Source of the DNA: Chloranthus sessilifolius
Taxonomy: Eukaryota > Streptophyta > Magnoliopsida > Chloranthales > Chloranthaceae
DNA length: 64,000 nucleotides
Assembly: GCA_021018995.1 (NCBI GenBank)
Contig: CM037585.1
Location: 127,624,831 to 127,688,830 of the forward strand
Direction of reading: 5' to 3'
Made by a program: the position numbers and the translations under genes. Below are positions 23,001 through 35,800 of the stretch, piece by piece. A model generated the notes under the pieces. The model made no database searches. It had not been told where the DNA came from and worked only from the letters and a program-made list of their open reading frames with translations. The number at the start of each line of letters is the position of its first letter. The stretch's first letter is position 1.

Positions 23001-26000
23001 CTAAGAGGACAACGTCTTCAAAGAGTATCCGGACTGATCCCCCACTTACAAAAGAGAAACCCAATCCACGGTGGAGTGGTAAAACCTTCGAACCCAAGTG
23101 GTCATTCCATCGGGACTACTTCATGGATGAACAAACTACACAATGGGCGTTGAACTATCTTGCTCAAGCCCAATTGATGGCCCTGCTCACACCTTTCCAC
23201 ACACACTACTATCCTCGCCTAGTTAGCTTATGCTACCAAAATCTCGAGGAGCATGAGACCACCATCACCACGAAGATCGATGGACGGGTATTCCGCTTCG
23301 ATATTAACCATATTGTGGCAGCCATGGGGTGCCATACGATTTTCAGACAGGATTTCGGGCCTACAAGCACCGGCCTCAGAACTAACATCATTTCCAAACA
23401 TTGTTGCTGAAATGGGCCGTGGAGAGCAAGGATCTGAGCAATCAGTACGGAGAGCCCAATTACCAGCCCATATGTGGCTATTGGAAATTTTTTCAAGAAC
23501 CTATATCATGTTCGACATTAACAGGAGCGTGTGGGCATACTTCCCCAGGCCCTTTTCTCTACCTTTAGAGGGCGCTGGTTCAATGCGCCTGCAATTCTGT
23601 TTTGAAGGGTTACTTTACGCCCATGGAGCTATGCTTCCACCTTCGTTGAAAAGGAAGCCATTGACCTCAATCCCCTATGCTCGCTTGATTTCTCGTCTCA
23701 TCGATGAATACGAAGACGAGTTGGATGATTATGTGGTGCCACCTGATGAAGAAAAGAGAACTAATAACGTTAGGTATTATGGTATGGACGAGTGGAGTTT
23801 GAATTATATGAAGATAAACAAAAGTGCTCAGGATCGAGAATTCTAACGCATAGCCGCCTGTGCACAAAATGAACCTGTTGTCCAACCACAGGAGCCTCCA
23901 CCACAGCAATCCCCATTCCAGCATGTACTTGCCCCCTAGGATGATTGGATCACCCAGGCTGAATTCAATCGTTGTATAGATTTCCAGGATGCCCCTGCTC
24001 ATCGAAATGATGAGCAACATGTTTCCAACGGATTCGACTGCACACATCGCAAGAGCTCGCACTCATGTTGTTGGCTCGTCTAGTTCGCAACCCGGAGGGG
24101 GCATCGAGGAGGAGGTCTACTAGACCGATGAGGAGGCGGACTAGTAAGGGAAAATGGTCATTAGGTTCTTTTTTTGTTTAACTTTGTGGTTGCGACAATT
24201 TTCTAACTCTTTTTACTAACGGTATCAGTGTGCTTAAATTTGTTTATTAAATTTGTTTATGGTATCATTGTATTTTATTGAAGGTTTTTGCTGAATGGTA
24301 CCAACATACTTTTCTCAATTGTTTGATCGTATTAATAGACTATTGTTAATGGTATCAATTGTCTACTATGTCAGTTTGAATCAAAACATAGAAATTGTAA
24401 AAAATCTTGTGCCAAATTTTCAAGGACGAAAATTTCAGAGGGGAGAATGTAACGATTCAGATATCTTTACCTTAGTCGAACAATTGACCCATTAGATGTG
24501 GCCCTTCAAACCAATTTCATTTGAGAAGCATGAACAAATACGAAATCTGAAGCGACCTTCGGATTATTAAGTGCGCAAATTTTCAAGGACGAAAATTTTA
24601 AAAGGGGGGAAGAATGTAACGGCCCAGATTTTCGTACCAGTAATATACCTAGATGTCGTATTTGTGGTTAATAACGTTTGGTCTTCAAGCTTCTATATTT
24701 AATTAAGTCATTAGTTAACACAAGTCATGTGATAGCCTACTAGTTAAAGGTTTGTTATTGAGTGAATAAGATGCAACTGGTATTGTGATCATCCTATTGA
24801 GCTCGTGAAATTTTTAGCTTAGCCCGACACTATGTGTCACAGGTACTGAAGCTACTCAGGAACCCGAACTTGGAGGAGCTGCGTTTGCGCCAGGAGACAA
24901 AGGAGATCTTAAGCTTGAAGATTCTTATCCTTAGGCAATTGGTGATTTGGCTTGGTACAAATGAAAGAACTTCTTTTGAACAACAGTCTATGGTTTTTCG
25001 TACACTGATGCGAATGACACTGTTTATGTGACGAACAGCCGTCACCGGTGACACATTACTTTGGATGGATGGTTTAGTTATAGATGTTGAACATTTATTT
25101 CAATTTATAATAGTTTGATCTCCATTGATACTAATTGAAACTCTGTCGAGTCATCACATTTTCATCCATGTACCTTGATTTAGACCATTGAGGATCCTCA
25201 TCAGAATCCTATAGAGAAACCTTCGGCCCACAACAAACATAAGGGAAGACTCAGATACTTTACTAGAAGATTACTCGAATTGCACCCAAAAAAGAGTTGA
25301 AATCGGCCAGCTAAGCCTCACAAGTTCGCCCATTCATACTAGTAGACTTACTGATGTTAATCTTCTGCCCAGAGACGACTCAAAACAATGGAGAATGAAT
25401 TTGATGTAGAACAAATGGGCTCTACTAGTGTCACAAAACAGAATAAAATTGTCATCAAATTGAAGATGGGATACTCACCCCCATTGATTTGAGATGTTAA
25501 AGCCCTCAATATCACGATTATGCACTCCGAGATCGATTATGCACTCCTTAGACTTCTCCAGCAAAGTTAAATAGAAAGGGAGAAAGAGGATCCCCTTCCC
25601 GGAGTCCCATTTAGCAAGTGAAGAAACCATTAGAGGACCCATTTATTAGAATCGAGAAGCGTTTCAAATAGATACAAGCCTTAAGCAACTCCCTCCATTT
25701 GCTACCATAGCCCATCCTATTTAGCAAGTAATCAAGGAATCCACAACACACCCTATCGTAGGCTTTCTCCATGTCCAACTTACAGACAATGCCTGCTTTT
25801 TTTCTCCACATTTCTTGAATGAATGCATTCATACGCTAATCAAGGAATCCGCAACTCATCCTATCATAAGCTTTTGCTATGTCCAACGTATAGATAGGCT
25901 TGGGGAAATGTCGGTTAACACCTGAACCTTTCCTTCACTTTCCAAAATAGTCATTGCATTTACGCTCATTGCATCTCCCCCCCTATGATAGAACTGGTGA

Positions 26001-29000
26001 TGACCAAGATTTCAGCTGCCATACTTCCAATCCCCTTCATGATAATTGGTGGAAGCTGAGTATCAAAATCTTTGCGTTTCTCCAAGCACTTTCTTCCTCC
26101 CTAAGCTTTTGATAGAAAGCAACTTCTCTCCATCTCTCTTATCTGATATCTTGCTAGTCTTTCAGTTTCTTTGCTGGATTTCGGAAGGACGAGCTTCTCT
26201 ACCAGAAAGCTTCACCCATATTCTTTCGCGACAAGCTTCTTCCAGACAAATTTACCTTGAATCCTCTCCTTTCACCCAAACAATCATATTACCTTCTACT
26301 TTCCACACAGCCTACTTTTAGGTTCACTGCACCTCCTCCAATTTTTTTTTTGCTACAAAACATAAAGTACAGGCATTTTTAAAAAATTTTACAACCCTAA
26401 GCAACATCCTAAAAAATATGGATTTTTTTTTTTTTTTTAAATATAGTCATTAGTCAGATTTTAAATAAGGCATTTTTGGTATCAAATAGATGGCATGGCA
26501 TCTTTTCTAACCACATACAAAATAGAACATGGTTACTCCATGGTCAGCCCAAACACAGACCCTTCTGATTTATATGCTTTTTTTATAGGGCCATACCCTT
26601 TTTAAGAGGGGGCCTTCCAGAAGTTCTCGATGTCCAGGGCTGAACCCAGCCAAAGAACCAGCAATAATTTATCATGCTATGCACAAGTAAATAGTATATG
26701 TGATGCCGAAACTAACACATGCAATGCTAGGGCTGAGATTAAATATAGAATTAATTTAAACAATTAAAAGTTTTTCTTAACAAATTATCACGGAAAATAT
26801 TAAGAGATTCAATCGAACAATTTAATTTCGGCCCAAAATAGTGTTACTTTCGCGTACGTTCCCTATCGGATCTACAAGATTAGGGTTCTTTACAAACGAC
26901 TAGATCTCTGATAGTTTTAGGGCATCGAACGAACTTGCAAGCGGCGGGTTCTTTCGATACCAAGCGAAAACAAAGCAAAATTTGATTTTAATGGTGGAAG
27001 GATAGGTTAAACTTATTTTTTTTTTATAGTGAAATAAATAGGCTAGGGTTACACTACTTACGCAACTTGTAGATCATAAGAAGATAGAGAATGAGAAAAA
27101 GTTGGTTCACTCTTCGATTTGAAAGAATCACACCCTCATAGAAAGTTCAATCACAAAACTCTCAAAGTTGCAAAAACAATGTTCATAAACCAATAATTAA
27201 ATCCTAAAGTTTTTTTTACAAGCCTTTAATAGGCTAACCAAACCCTAACTTGAAATAAAGCATTCCTAAAAATTTAAAACACTTAAAACGGCAAGTTTTG
27301 CCGAAAAAAATAAAATCCCGTCGAATCTAGCGTGATGAATCGATCGATTATGGAGTCGATCGATCGACTGAGAAATAAATAAATTGCCCGAAGGCTCTAA
27401 CCATAATCGATTGATCAAAATTTCAAAATCGATCGATTGACTGAGAAATATAAATGCACCCAAAATATTATGCCCTCTGTCCTCAATCGATCAATCAACC
27501 ATCCGGGCTCGATTGATCAACCCAAAATACTTCTCAGTTTCGCGAATCTGTGTAGTCCTTCTTTCTGACCATTTTCACATTCTTCTTTTGTCTTCGATGC
27601 GTTACGGGCGGCTGCTTGAATCGGACGTCCCCATCAATAAGCAGAATCCATATAGGTGCATCACGTGCAAGGAGAGTGCAGGGGACATAAATCACTGATC
27701 CAATGCAGGCTAACACACACTATGTCATTTTATTGACTTGTTTGGATTGTCTTACCTCCAAAAGTATGGCTGCTGTATTTGGGGAATGGGGGTTCCCTTC
27801 GCAAGAGAGGTAGGGTCCTTCAGAAAATTACCCCAATGGCCACCTTATGGATCACTTAGTCAGAAAGAGAGTTGTGTTTTGAAGACAGAATTAAAGTCCA
27901 GGTAATCAGAAGAAGGGTTCCAAATTCAGTCATTGGGTTGCCGGAAGTGCACAATCATTTAGAACAGTGTTATCCAATGACTCACAAAGGAGCTGGTGGG
28001 TAGTCATAAATAGTGGGCTAACAACGAATGCAAAAAGGGTGGCATGGGCACCCCCTCCGAGGAGGCACATCAAACAAAAATTTTATGCAAATTCAGTTGA
28101 CAATCCAGGGCCCACTGGATCTGATGGAGTGAACAGAAGGCATATTGGGACCATCCAAAATGCTTTCCAGGGTCCGTTACGGTAGTGTGACTGCAACAAA
28201 CTGGAGATAAGCTTCTTTGGCAGGAACACATCTACTTTGCAACACATAACATCCCACTATGATCGAAGGGGACTCAACATGTGCCATCTTGACTTCAAGG
28301 TAAGGGGGTTGTCCCAAAGGAATGCCTGGCCTACGGGGACCAGACCCCACAGGAAAGAAAATTCCAACATATTTAATATAAAGTTCTCCACATATAAATG
28401 AAAAGATTGTTACAAGGAAAACTACTTACCTGGGGAACTATATCTAGAACATTATCAGAATATGTCCTTTTTTGAAGAGGGACCCTTCTTATTTGAAGGA
28501 ACTCCACGTAAGCATCCTCCTGCATAGAGAAGATAAATATTCTCAACTTTAGAAACAATAAGCAGTGAGAAAAAAAAAAGTGATATTTTGAGCAGCAAGT
28601 TTCAACAATAAACTAGTAGGAAGTAGATCTGCACGTGAGAAGTAAACCTTCGGTAAAAGGAAAACAATAGCACAGCCCTGTTTGCCCATTCGTGCAGTTC
28701 TTCCTACTCTATGTACAAATACATTTGGATCTTGAGGGGGATCATACTGCATGGTCAACAAAAAAGTTAACACCCTTTTTCTATCGGTAAAAAAGTAATT
28801 TCATTAAGATTAACGAGCGTTACAAAAAACCCCTAAACGAGATGCTTAGAAGTACCAAAATGCAAAAAGATCAGGCCATTGTAACTATTAGGGAAAGCTT
28901 AGTTTATTATCATTTTGTTTAGTAAATCAATGTATCCTGGGCACAAAAAAAATAGCACAAATAATGGGCAAGCATCATCATCGCCATATCCTTCTCTTAT

Positions 29001-29809
29001 CTATTATAGACAAAATTATAGCATCAAATATTAGGAGGATGCCGTCTAGTCTTATGGACCAACTAACTTAGCTGGTCCACAGTCTTTGACTTCCTTGTGG
29101 CACCCGATCACACGCTCGGATGCCACGTGAAGGAGCAGCCCAATGATCATGGTTGAATATATATATACATATATATAGTCAATGGTGTCAACCGTGCGGA
29201 AAATGAATGGTGAAACCATATTTGGTTTCACCGTTCATTTTCAACACTGTTGACTGTGCAGTTATATGTAAAAATGCTTTAATTTTTTTTCAATGATCAC
29301 AATCATCAGAGCACACGTTCACATAGAAGCCGATCATGTGATCAGGTGCCACATGGCAGCCATGAGCCAACTAAAGCTATGGACCAACAAACCTATCACC
29401 ACTTTTGAATTGCTTAGAAAATAATGGAAGTAACCTTGCCAACTACCATGGCCCAATCATGGGCTTTAATCACTCTTCGAAGAGCATTGAGAAAATTGGT
29501 ACCCTAGCTTGCATATGGAAGAAGAATGAAAATGCATAACACTAGATTTTTTATCAGCAAGAAAAATGCCGAAAGAAGCCAACTTTTAAGTGACTCCACA
29601 TTCGTCAGTGCCATTTACATATTTATCGTTAGTGTGGGTGTTCACAGTTTCATATGTTACATCATTTAATGTGGTGTGCAATACTGTATAGTATGTGTGC
29701 ATGTAGCATTCTGTTTAACGTGGTACGTAATACTGTATAGTGTGGGTGTATGTAGGCTAGCATTCTTCGATTAATATAAAAGCGAGTGAGGAACATTTCC
29801 TCATTAAGC

Positions 29810-29866
<57 letters not shown>

Positions 29867-32800
29867 ACACTAAACCTAAAACCAATTTCCTAATCCTAAC
29901 CTTAACCGACCTTATTGCACCTATCGTGCGGCGAATTGGTTCACAGCAAAAAACATATGGGAAGTGGGGGAGGAGAGTGGAACCCACACCCTCTAGCATC
30001 TTGTTCTTAAGCAACATACTGCCTTACCAACTAAACAGATGGCTTTTATACGAAAAAATTTAGTTCAATTACTATATTTAACTATTTCTAGCGTACAAAA
30101 AATAATAATAATAAATAACAATAAAATATTAAAAACTCATACCAACCCTAGTGAATCCGATTTGCATACCAGTAGCGAATTGCGAATTACAAACCCAAAT
30201 TCAAATCAAATAAATTACCGAATTAAGTAACATAGACCTTAACTTTCTCCACCTAACCTAAAAGCTTTTTCTCCTTCTACTAATTAGAAACGTTTAAAAT
30301 GGATCCCCACCAATGTATCAAGTAAAAATTGGGTTGAAAATATGCAACGGTATACTGGTGCACAACTGCTTTCATGGAGTTAATTTTTGTTCAGTGCGTT
30401 CATGAAGGTCATTGCCCATTGTTTTGGTTGTAACATGATTTTCAAATTTGCACATTATATCTTCCAGTTGTCTATAGAAGATCAAACTATGCAATATTTA
30501 CCTCCAGTTGTCTATAGAAGATCAAACTACGCAATCTTTACCTGTATTCATGCTTATATGAATAAGCTCAACTGCTCAAGTGACAAGAAGTCGTACAGTT
30601 AAGTTTTACAAGGTCGGATAGTTTTCATAATTAAGTTGGAAGATATACGGTTTCACGGAGTAACATGATGAAATTGCAACTTTAAGCACTGAAACAGTAT
30701 AAATATTCAAAATGCTCCACTCATAGTTTCCAGAGTGGAAGTGAGATAGCAAATAAGAGCTTCAAAAATTGAAATCAGTAACAAATAAACCACACAAGTG
30801 GCCAGAAGTCTGATATAAGGTTTGAAAGTTATGTTTTCTAAAGGACATGCTATAAGATATCATATAGGTTACGAAAGGTGAATAGAAGATATCTTACAAG
30901 AAGTTATAGGGTATTAAAGTTTATTTGAAAGAAATAACATATTATATTTCACAGGATTCCCTAAAAGTGGGGAAACCAAATTTGTTTGTCCGACTCACTT
31001 TCCCATCATTTCCCAATGTTTTCCCCATAATGTATCAATGTTTCGCATTCCTTTCTCCTGCTTTATCTAAAAAATATGTCAACATTCGCAGCATTTCCGA
31101 GATATTCGAACAAATAGCAGAAACCCGATTAAAATGAATCAACATCGCATTTCCCCTCTGCAAGTGTTTTCCTGAAACTATGGTTCAGCTTATGGTTTGA
31201 ATTCCCGGATTCAGGCAATGTTCCATTCAGTCCCCAAAACGGAAAATTGCAAAATTCTAGGTGGAATTTTGACATTTTCGGCAGAACTTTGACAGATGTT
31301 CCGCCGGTACAATTTTTTAAAAATTAAAAAATCTGAAAATTCATAAAAATTCCAGAAAAATATATTTTTTTAAAAATTGACGATGGTGACCATGGATCAA
31401 AATCCAGGTTTTCCGTGTTGTATCGTCCACCCTCAAAACGATATACAACGAAGAAAAAAAATTTAGGCACCGGACAACGGTACAAACAATACGTATCGTG
31501 TACTGCTGGTGACGGGAACGCCAACATTGTAGACATCGGATATGGACCGTTTCGCGTGTACCGGAGTCGAAAGAAGCAGAACGAAAATCAGAATCAGGCG
31601 TAAATGAGCAGAATCTGTGTATTGGAGCAATGCACAATCGATCGATTGTGGTCAATGAAAACTCATTTTGGTGACGTTATATATATATATATATGTACTT
31701 CGATCGATCGAGCACCTTTTCGATCGATCAATTGATTAGTGACCAGCGAGCTATATTTTATATATATATGCTCGATCGATCGATGCGTAACATTGATCGA
31801 TCGAATTTTCACGAAAAGGGTTTTCGTCAAAAGTAGAAGTTGAGTTTTAGAGGCATACTCGCCTTTTTTTTTAGTATTTTGTTTAGGGTTTTCTTTTGTT
31901 TTAGAGGCCTCCTATCTAAGGTCTTTTAATAAACAATGTAATTAGTTTTAATTATCGAATGAAAGAGTTTTTGTTTTTGGAACTTGAGATGAGTTTCCTC
32001 TAAGAGTGATTCTTCGCTTCCCGATAAGGGTTTGCTGTGAAGCCAAGGGTGTGAAGCCCAAAATCTATCTCTTTATCTTTTATTTTCTTTCTCTGCCATG
32101 TTTTGATCCCATAAACCTTAAATCCAGCTGTTATCTTTTCCAAAATTTCCAAATCAGAACCATTGATTCGAACCAATCTCATAAATCCTAAATTCAATCA
32201 TCCAGCCAGAAATACCCTGAAATTCATAAACCATCAGAACATCGAATCGATCTGATTCAAACCCTAGATCTCATACGAGCCATTAGCCAACTCGAATCAG
32301 AACCCTTTAGAGGACTCGTGATTCTATCATTGAATCCCGAGCGGCACCCTAATATGGAAAAGCTAGAGTTCTACCTCTAGGATCGATCTGCACTGTAAAG
32401 CTAACGGATCTAGCGCACAGACCGGACCCTACTCGAATCAAGCGCGATTCTCCAATGGAAAATTACGAAACCCTAAGGTATCCGCATTATTTTTAGGTTT
32501 ATTGTTTAATTAATCTAGTTTAATTTCGGTAAATCATCACTTCATAAGCATCCACGTAGTTTAGGGTTCTGTCCCGAATCTCTTTGGTATTGGAAGCATT
32601 ACCGTAGACTGCAGGAATTTGTATTGTTTTCTGACCATGAAGCTTTATGCTTCCCTACTTCATAGAAAAAGTTGAACCCGAAGCATGCAAAGTGGGTTGA
32701 GTACCTTCAAGGGTTCACATTTGTGTTAAAGCATAAGGCGGCTGTTGAGAACAAGGCAGGTGATGCACTTAGTCGTCGAGTGACGACTTACAGTCTATGA

Positions 32801-35800
32801 GCACCGAGGTTATCGGATTTGAGCAGTTGAAACAAGGTTATCCTAAGTGCCCAGATTTTGGGGCGAAATACACTGCTCTCCTGGAAAATCCGAACAGCAT
32901 TAATTCCAATTATACCATGCAAGACGAGTATTTGTTCAAAGGAAATCATCTGTGCATCCCCCCCACCTCATTGCATGACTTTCTCATTTGGGAGTTACAT
33001 GCTGGAGGGATTGCCGGACATTTCGAGCGCAACAAGACCATTGCACTCTTGGAGGATAGGTTTTATTGGCCTAGCCTTATGAGAGATGTTTCACGGGTCA
33101 TGAAACAATGCCATACATGCCAAGTGTCCAAGCAAAAGAAACAAAATATTGGTTTGTACACCCCCGTTACCCATGTCACACACCCCGTGGCAAGACATCT
33201 CTATGGATTTCGTGCTCGGACTTCCCAAGACTCAACAAAAGTACGATTCTATTTTTGTGGTGGTGGACCGCTTCTCTAAGATGACCCACTTCATTCCTTG
33301 CTCCAAAACCTCCAATGCAGCTCACATAACCAAATTATTTTCCAGGGAGGTTGTGCATCTCCATGGGTTACCCAAAACCATAGTGTCGGATCGGGACGTG
33401 AAGTTCACCAGTTACTTCTGAAAAACTTTATGGCATATGATGGATACCATGTTCCAATTTTCTTCGGCCTATCATCCTCAAACTAATGGCCAAACAGAAG
33501 TCACTGATAGGAACTTGGGAAATCTCCTTTGTTGTCTAGTCGGTGATCATATTAGGACCTGGGATTCTACATTACCAATAGTCGAATTTGCATACAACTC
33601 TATCAATAGGTCGCCAGGTATGAATTCGTTTGAGGTCGTACATGGGCATAGGCCAAGGGCACCATAAGATTTGATCCCCATGTCAGCATCACATCGAGTG
33701 TCAGAGTCTGTGGACGCATTTGCACAACACATTCATAGCTTGCACACCGAAATTACACAAAAGATTGATTCAAGCAATGAACAATACAAGATAACTGCGG
33801 ATGCGCGTAGGGGCTTCAAAGAATTTCAAGTGGGGGATCATGTGATGGTTCGGGTTAGGCCTGAACAATTTCCATCGAGAGTCGCAAAGAAGCTCCAAGC
33901 CCACGGCGCTGGGCCTTTTAGAATTGTAGCAAGGAGCGGGCCTAATGCATATGTTCTCGAACTTCCGCCGGATATTGGGATCAGCTCTACGCTCAATGTG
34001 GAGGATCTAGTCCCTTCTTTGAGCTCAACCCCACCCCCCACCAACCCCTTCCACGCAGCCTCGAGCCCAACTTCCAGCCCCATCCTGCAACCTCTACCAT
34101 TCCCTTCCCCATGCAAGCAGAGAGATGAAATCGACGGGATACTTGATGATTTTGCGGGATCCACCCATGGTGGAGGATTTCAGAAATACTTGGTTAAGTG
34201 GGTGGGAAAGCCAAACTCCGAGAATACGTGGTTAACTGAAGACGAGGTGTGACGCCTGAACCCCAACATGCTCAATCGCTATCACCACGCCGCTTCATCG
34301 GTGATGAAGCCTTTTCGGCCCGGGAGAATTGACTGGGACACCAATATTGTAGACATCGGATATGGACTGTTTCGCGTGTACCGGCATCGGAAGAAGCGGA
34401 ACAAAAATCAAAACCAGACGTAAGGGAGCAGAATCTGCGTATTAGACAAATGCACAATTGATCGATCGATCCCAAGTCTCGAACGATCAATTGTGGTCAG
34501 TGAAAACTCATTTTGGCGAAGTTATATATATATATATATGCTTCGATCGATTGATTGATTAGTGACCCGAGAGCTATATTTTATATATATATATATATGC
34601 TCGATCGATCGAATTTTCATAAAAAAGGTTTTCGTCAGAAGTCGAAGTTGCGTTTTAGGGGCATACTTGTCTTTTTTTTAGTATTTGTTTTAGGGTTTTC
34701 TTTTATTTTAGAGGACTCCTATATAAATAATGTAATTAATTTTTTATTATTGAATGAAAAAGTTTTTGCTTTTGGAACTTGAGATGAGTTTCCTCGAAGA
34801 GTGATTCTTCGCTTCCCGAGAAGGATTTGGTGTGAAGCCAAGTGTGTGAAGCCCAAAATCTATCTTCTATCTATCTCTTTATCTTTTATTTTCTTTCTCT
34901 GCCTTGTTTTGATCCCATAAACCTTAAATTCAGCCGTTATCTTTTCCAAAATTCTCAAATCAGAACCATTGATTCAAACCAATCTCATAAATCCTAAATT
35001 CAGCCATCCAGCCATAAATACCCCGAAATTCATGAACCCTAGACCCCATCAGAACCATCGAATCGGCCTAATTCGAACCCTAGATCTCATACAAGCCATT
35101 AACCAACCCAAATCAGAACCCCTTAGAGGACTCGTGATTCCATCATTGAATCCCGAGCGGCGCCCTAATCTGGAAAAACTAAAGTTCTACCTCTAAGATC
35201 GATCTGCACCGCAAGGCTAACGGATCTAGCACATGGACCGAACCCTACTCGAATCAAGTGCGATTCTCCAACGGAAAACTACGAAATCCTAAGGTATCCG
35301 CATTATTTTCAGGTTTACTGTTAAATTAATCTAGTTTAATTTCGGCAAATCATCACTTCATAAGCATTCACGTAGTTTAGGGTTCTGTCCTACATCAGTT
35401 GGCCACTGATACCGATACGTACCGGTATCTCCCGTATTTTGACCCATGATGGTGACCTCTTTTTTAGCTAAGTTTTAAGCTATTACACGATACTTAAGTC
35501 TGTATTTTATCAATTATTTTCATACACTGACATAAGCAATCATAAATACGATATTTCCAGTGGATTTATGTTGATTATCTGCCAAAATCTCGATGGATGA
35601 GGCTAGATTTAAGGAGATAAGGTTTCAACTAGTATAGGGGGTTGTAGAGAGGAGAAAAAAAGGGGATGAGTTTTTCGAGCATTTATATTCTGTCACTTCA
35701 AGTGGGATCGGTTTATAAAACATTAAGAAATTACCGGGAGGAATTTTCTAAATTCCGTCAGGAATTTTGAAATTTTTCTCGGAATTACCGAAATTTTGAA

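Larger units (their letters stand above)
15009..25044 (+). mobile_element. Ty3/Gypsy chromovirus element A (Tekay/Del-like), decayed, ~10 kb
   Basis: A 5' LTR (15009-~17227) and an internally deleted 3' LTR (24615-~25044) share start TGTAAC and end words. Internal order is gag, protease, RT, RNase H (duplicated), integrase, chromodomain, additional ORF, polypurine tract. The chromodomain-like C-terminus [18 protein letters not shown] places it among chromoviruses; the Tekay/Del assignment rests on overall pol similarity to element B. Stops and frameshifts occur throughout. No matching target duplication could be found (5' flank ttttc), suggesting rearrangement at an end. It lies opposite to the host gene in the 16.6-kb intron. 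Confidence 0.9.
31510..35397 (+). mobile_element. Ty3/Gypsy chromovirus element C, internally deleted
   Basis: LTRs of about 1.07 kb (31510-~32582 and 34330-35397) begin TGACGGGAAC/TGACTGGGAC and the 3' copy ends ...ACATCA. Flanks gctgg and gttgg are a near-match 5-bp target duplication. A degenerate primer-binding site (ttggtattggaagcatta) follows the 5' LTR. Gag, protease and most of RT are missing. It is a different chromovirus lineage from A and B, judged from its integrase and chromodomain. Confidence 0.82.

Noticed and set aside
27967-28185. 72-codon ORF near a helicase exon
   Set aside because: No domain, no splice support, and surrounding sequence is non-coding.
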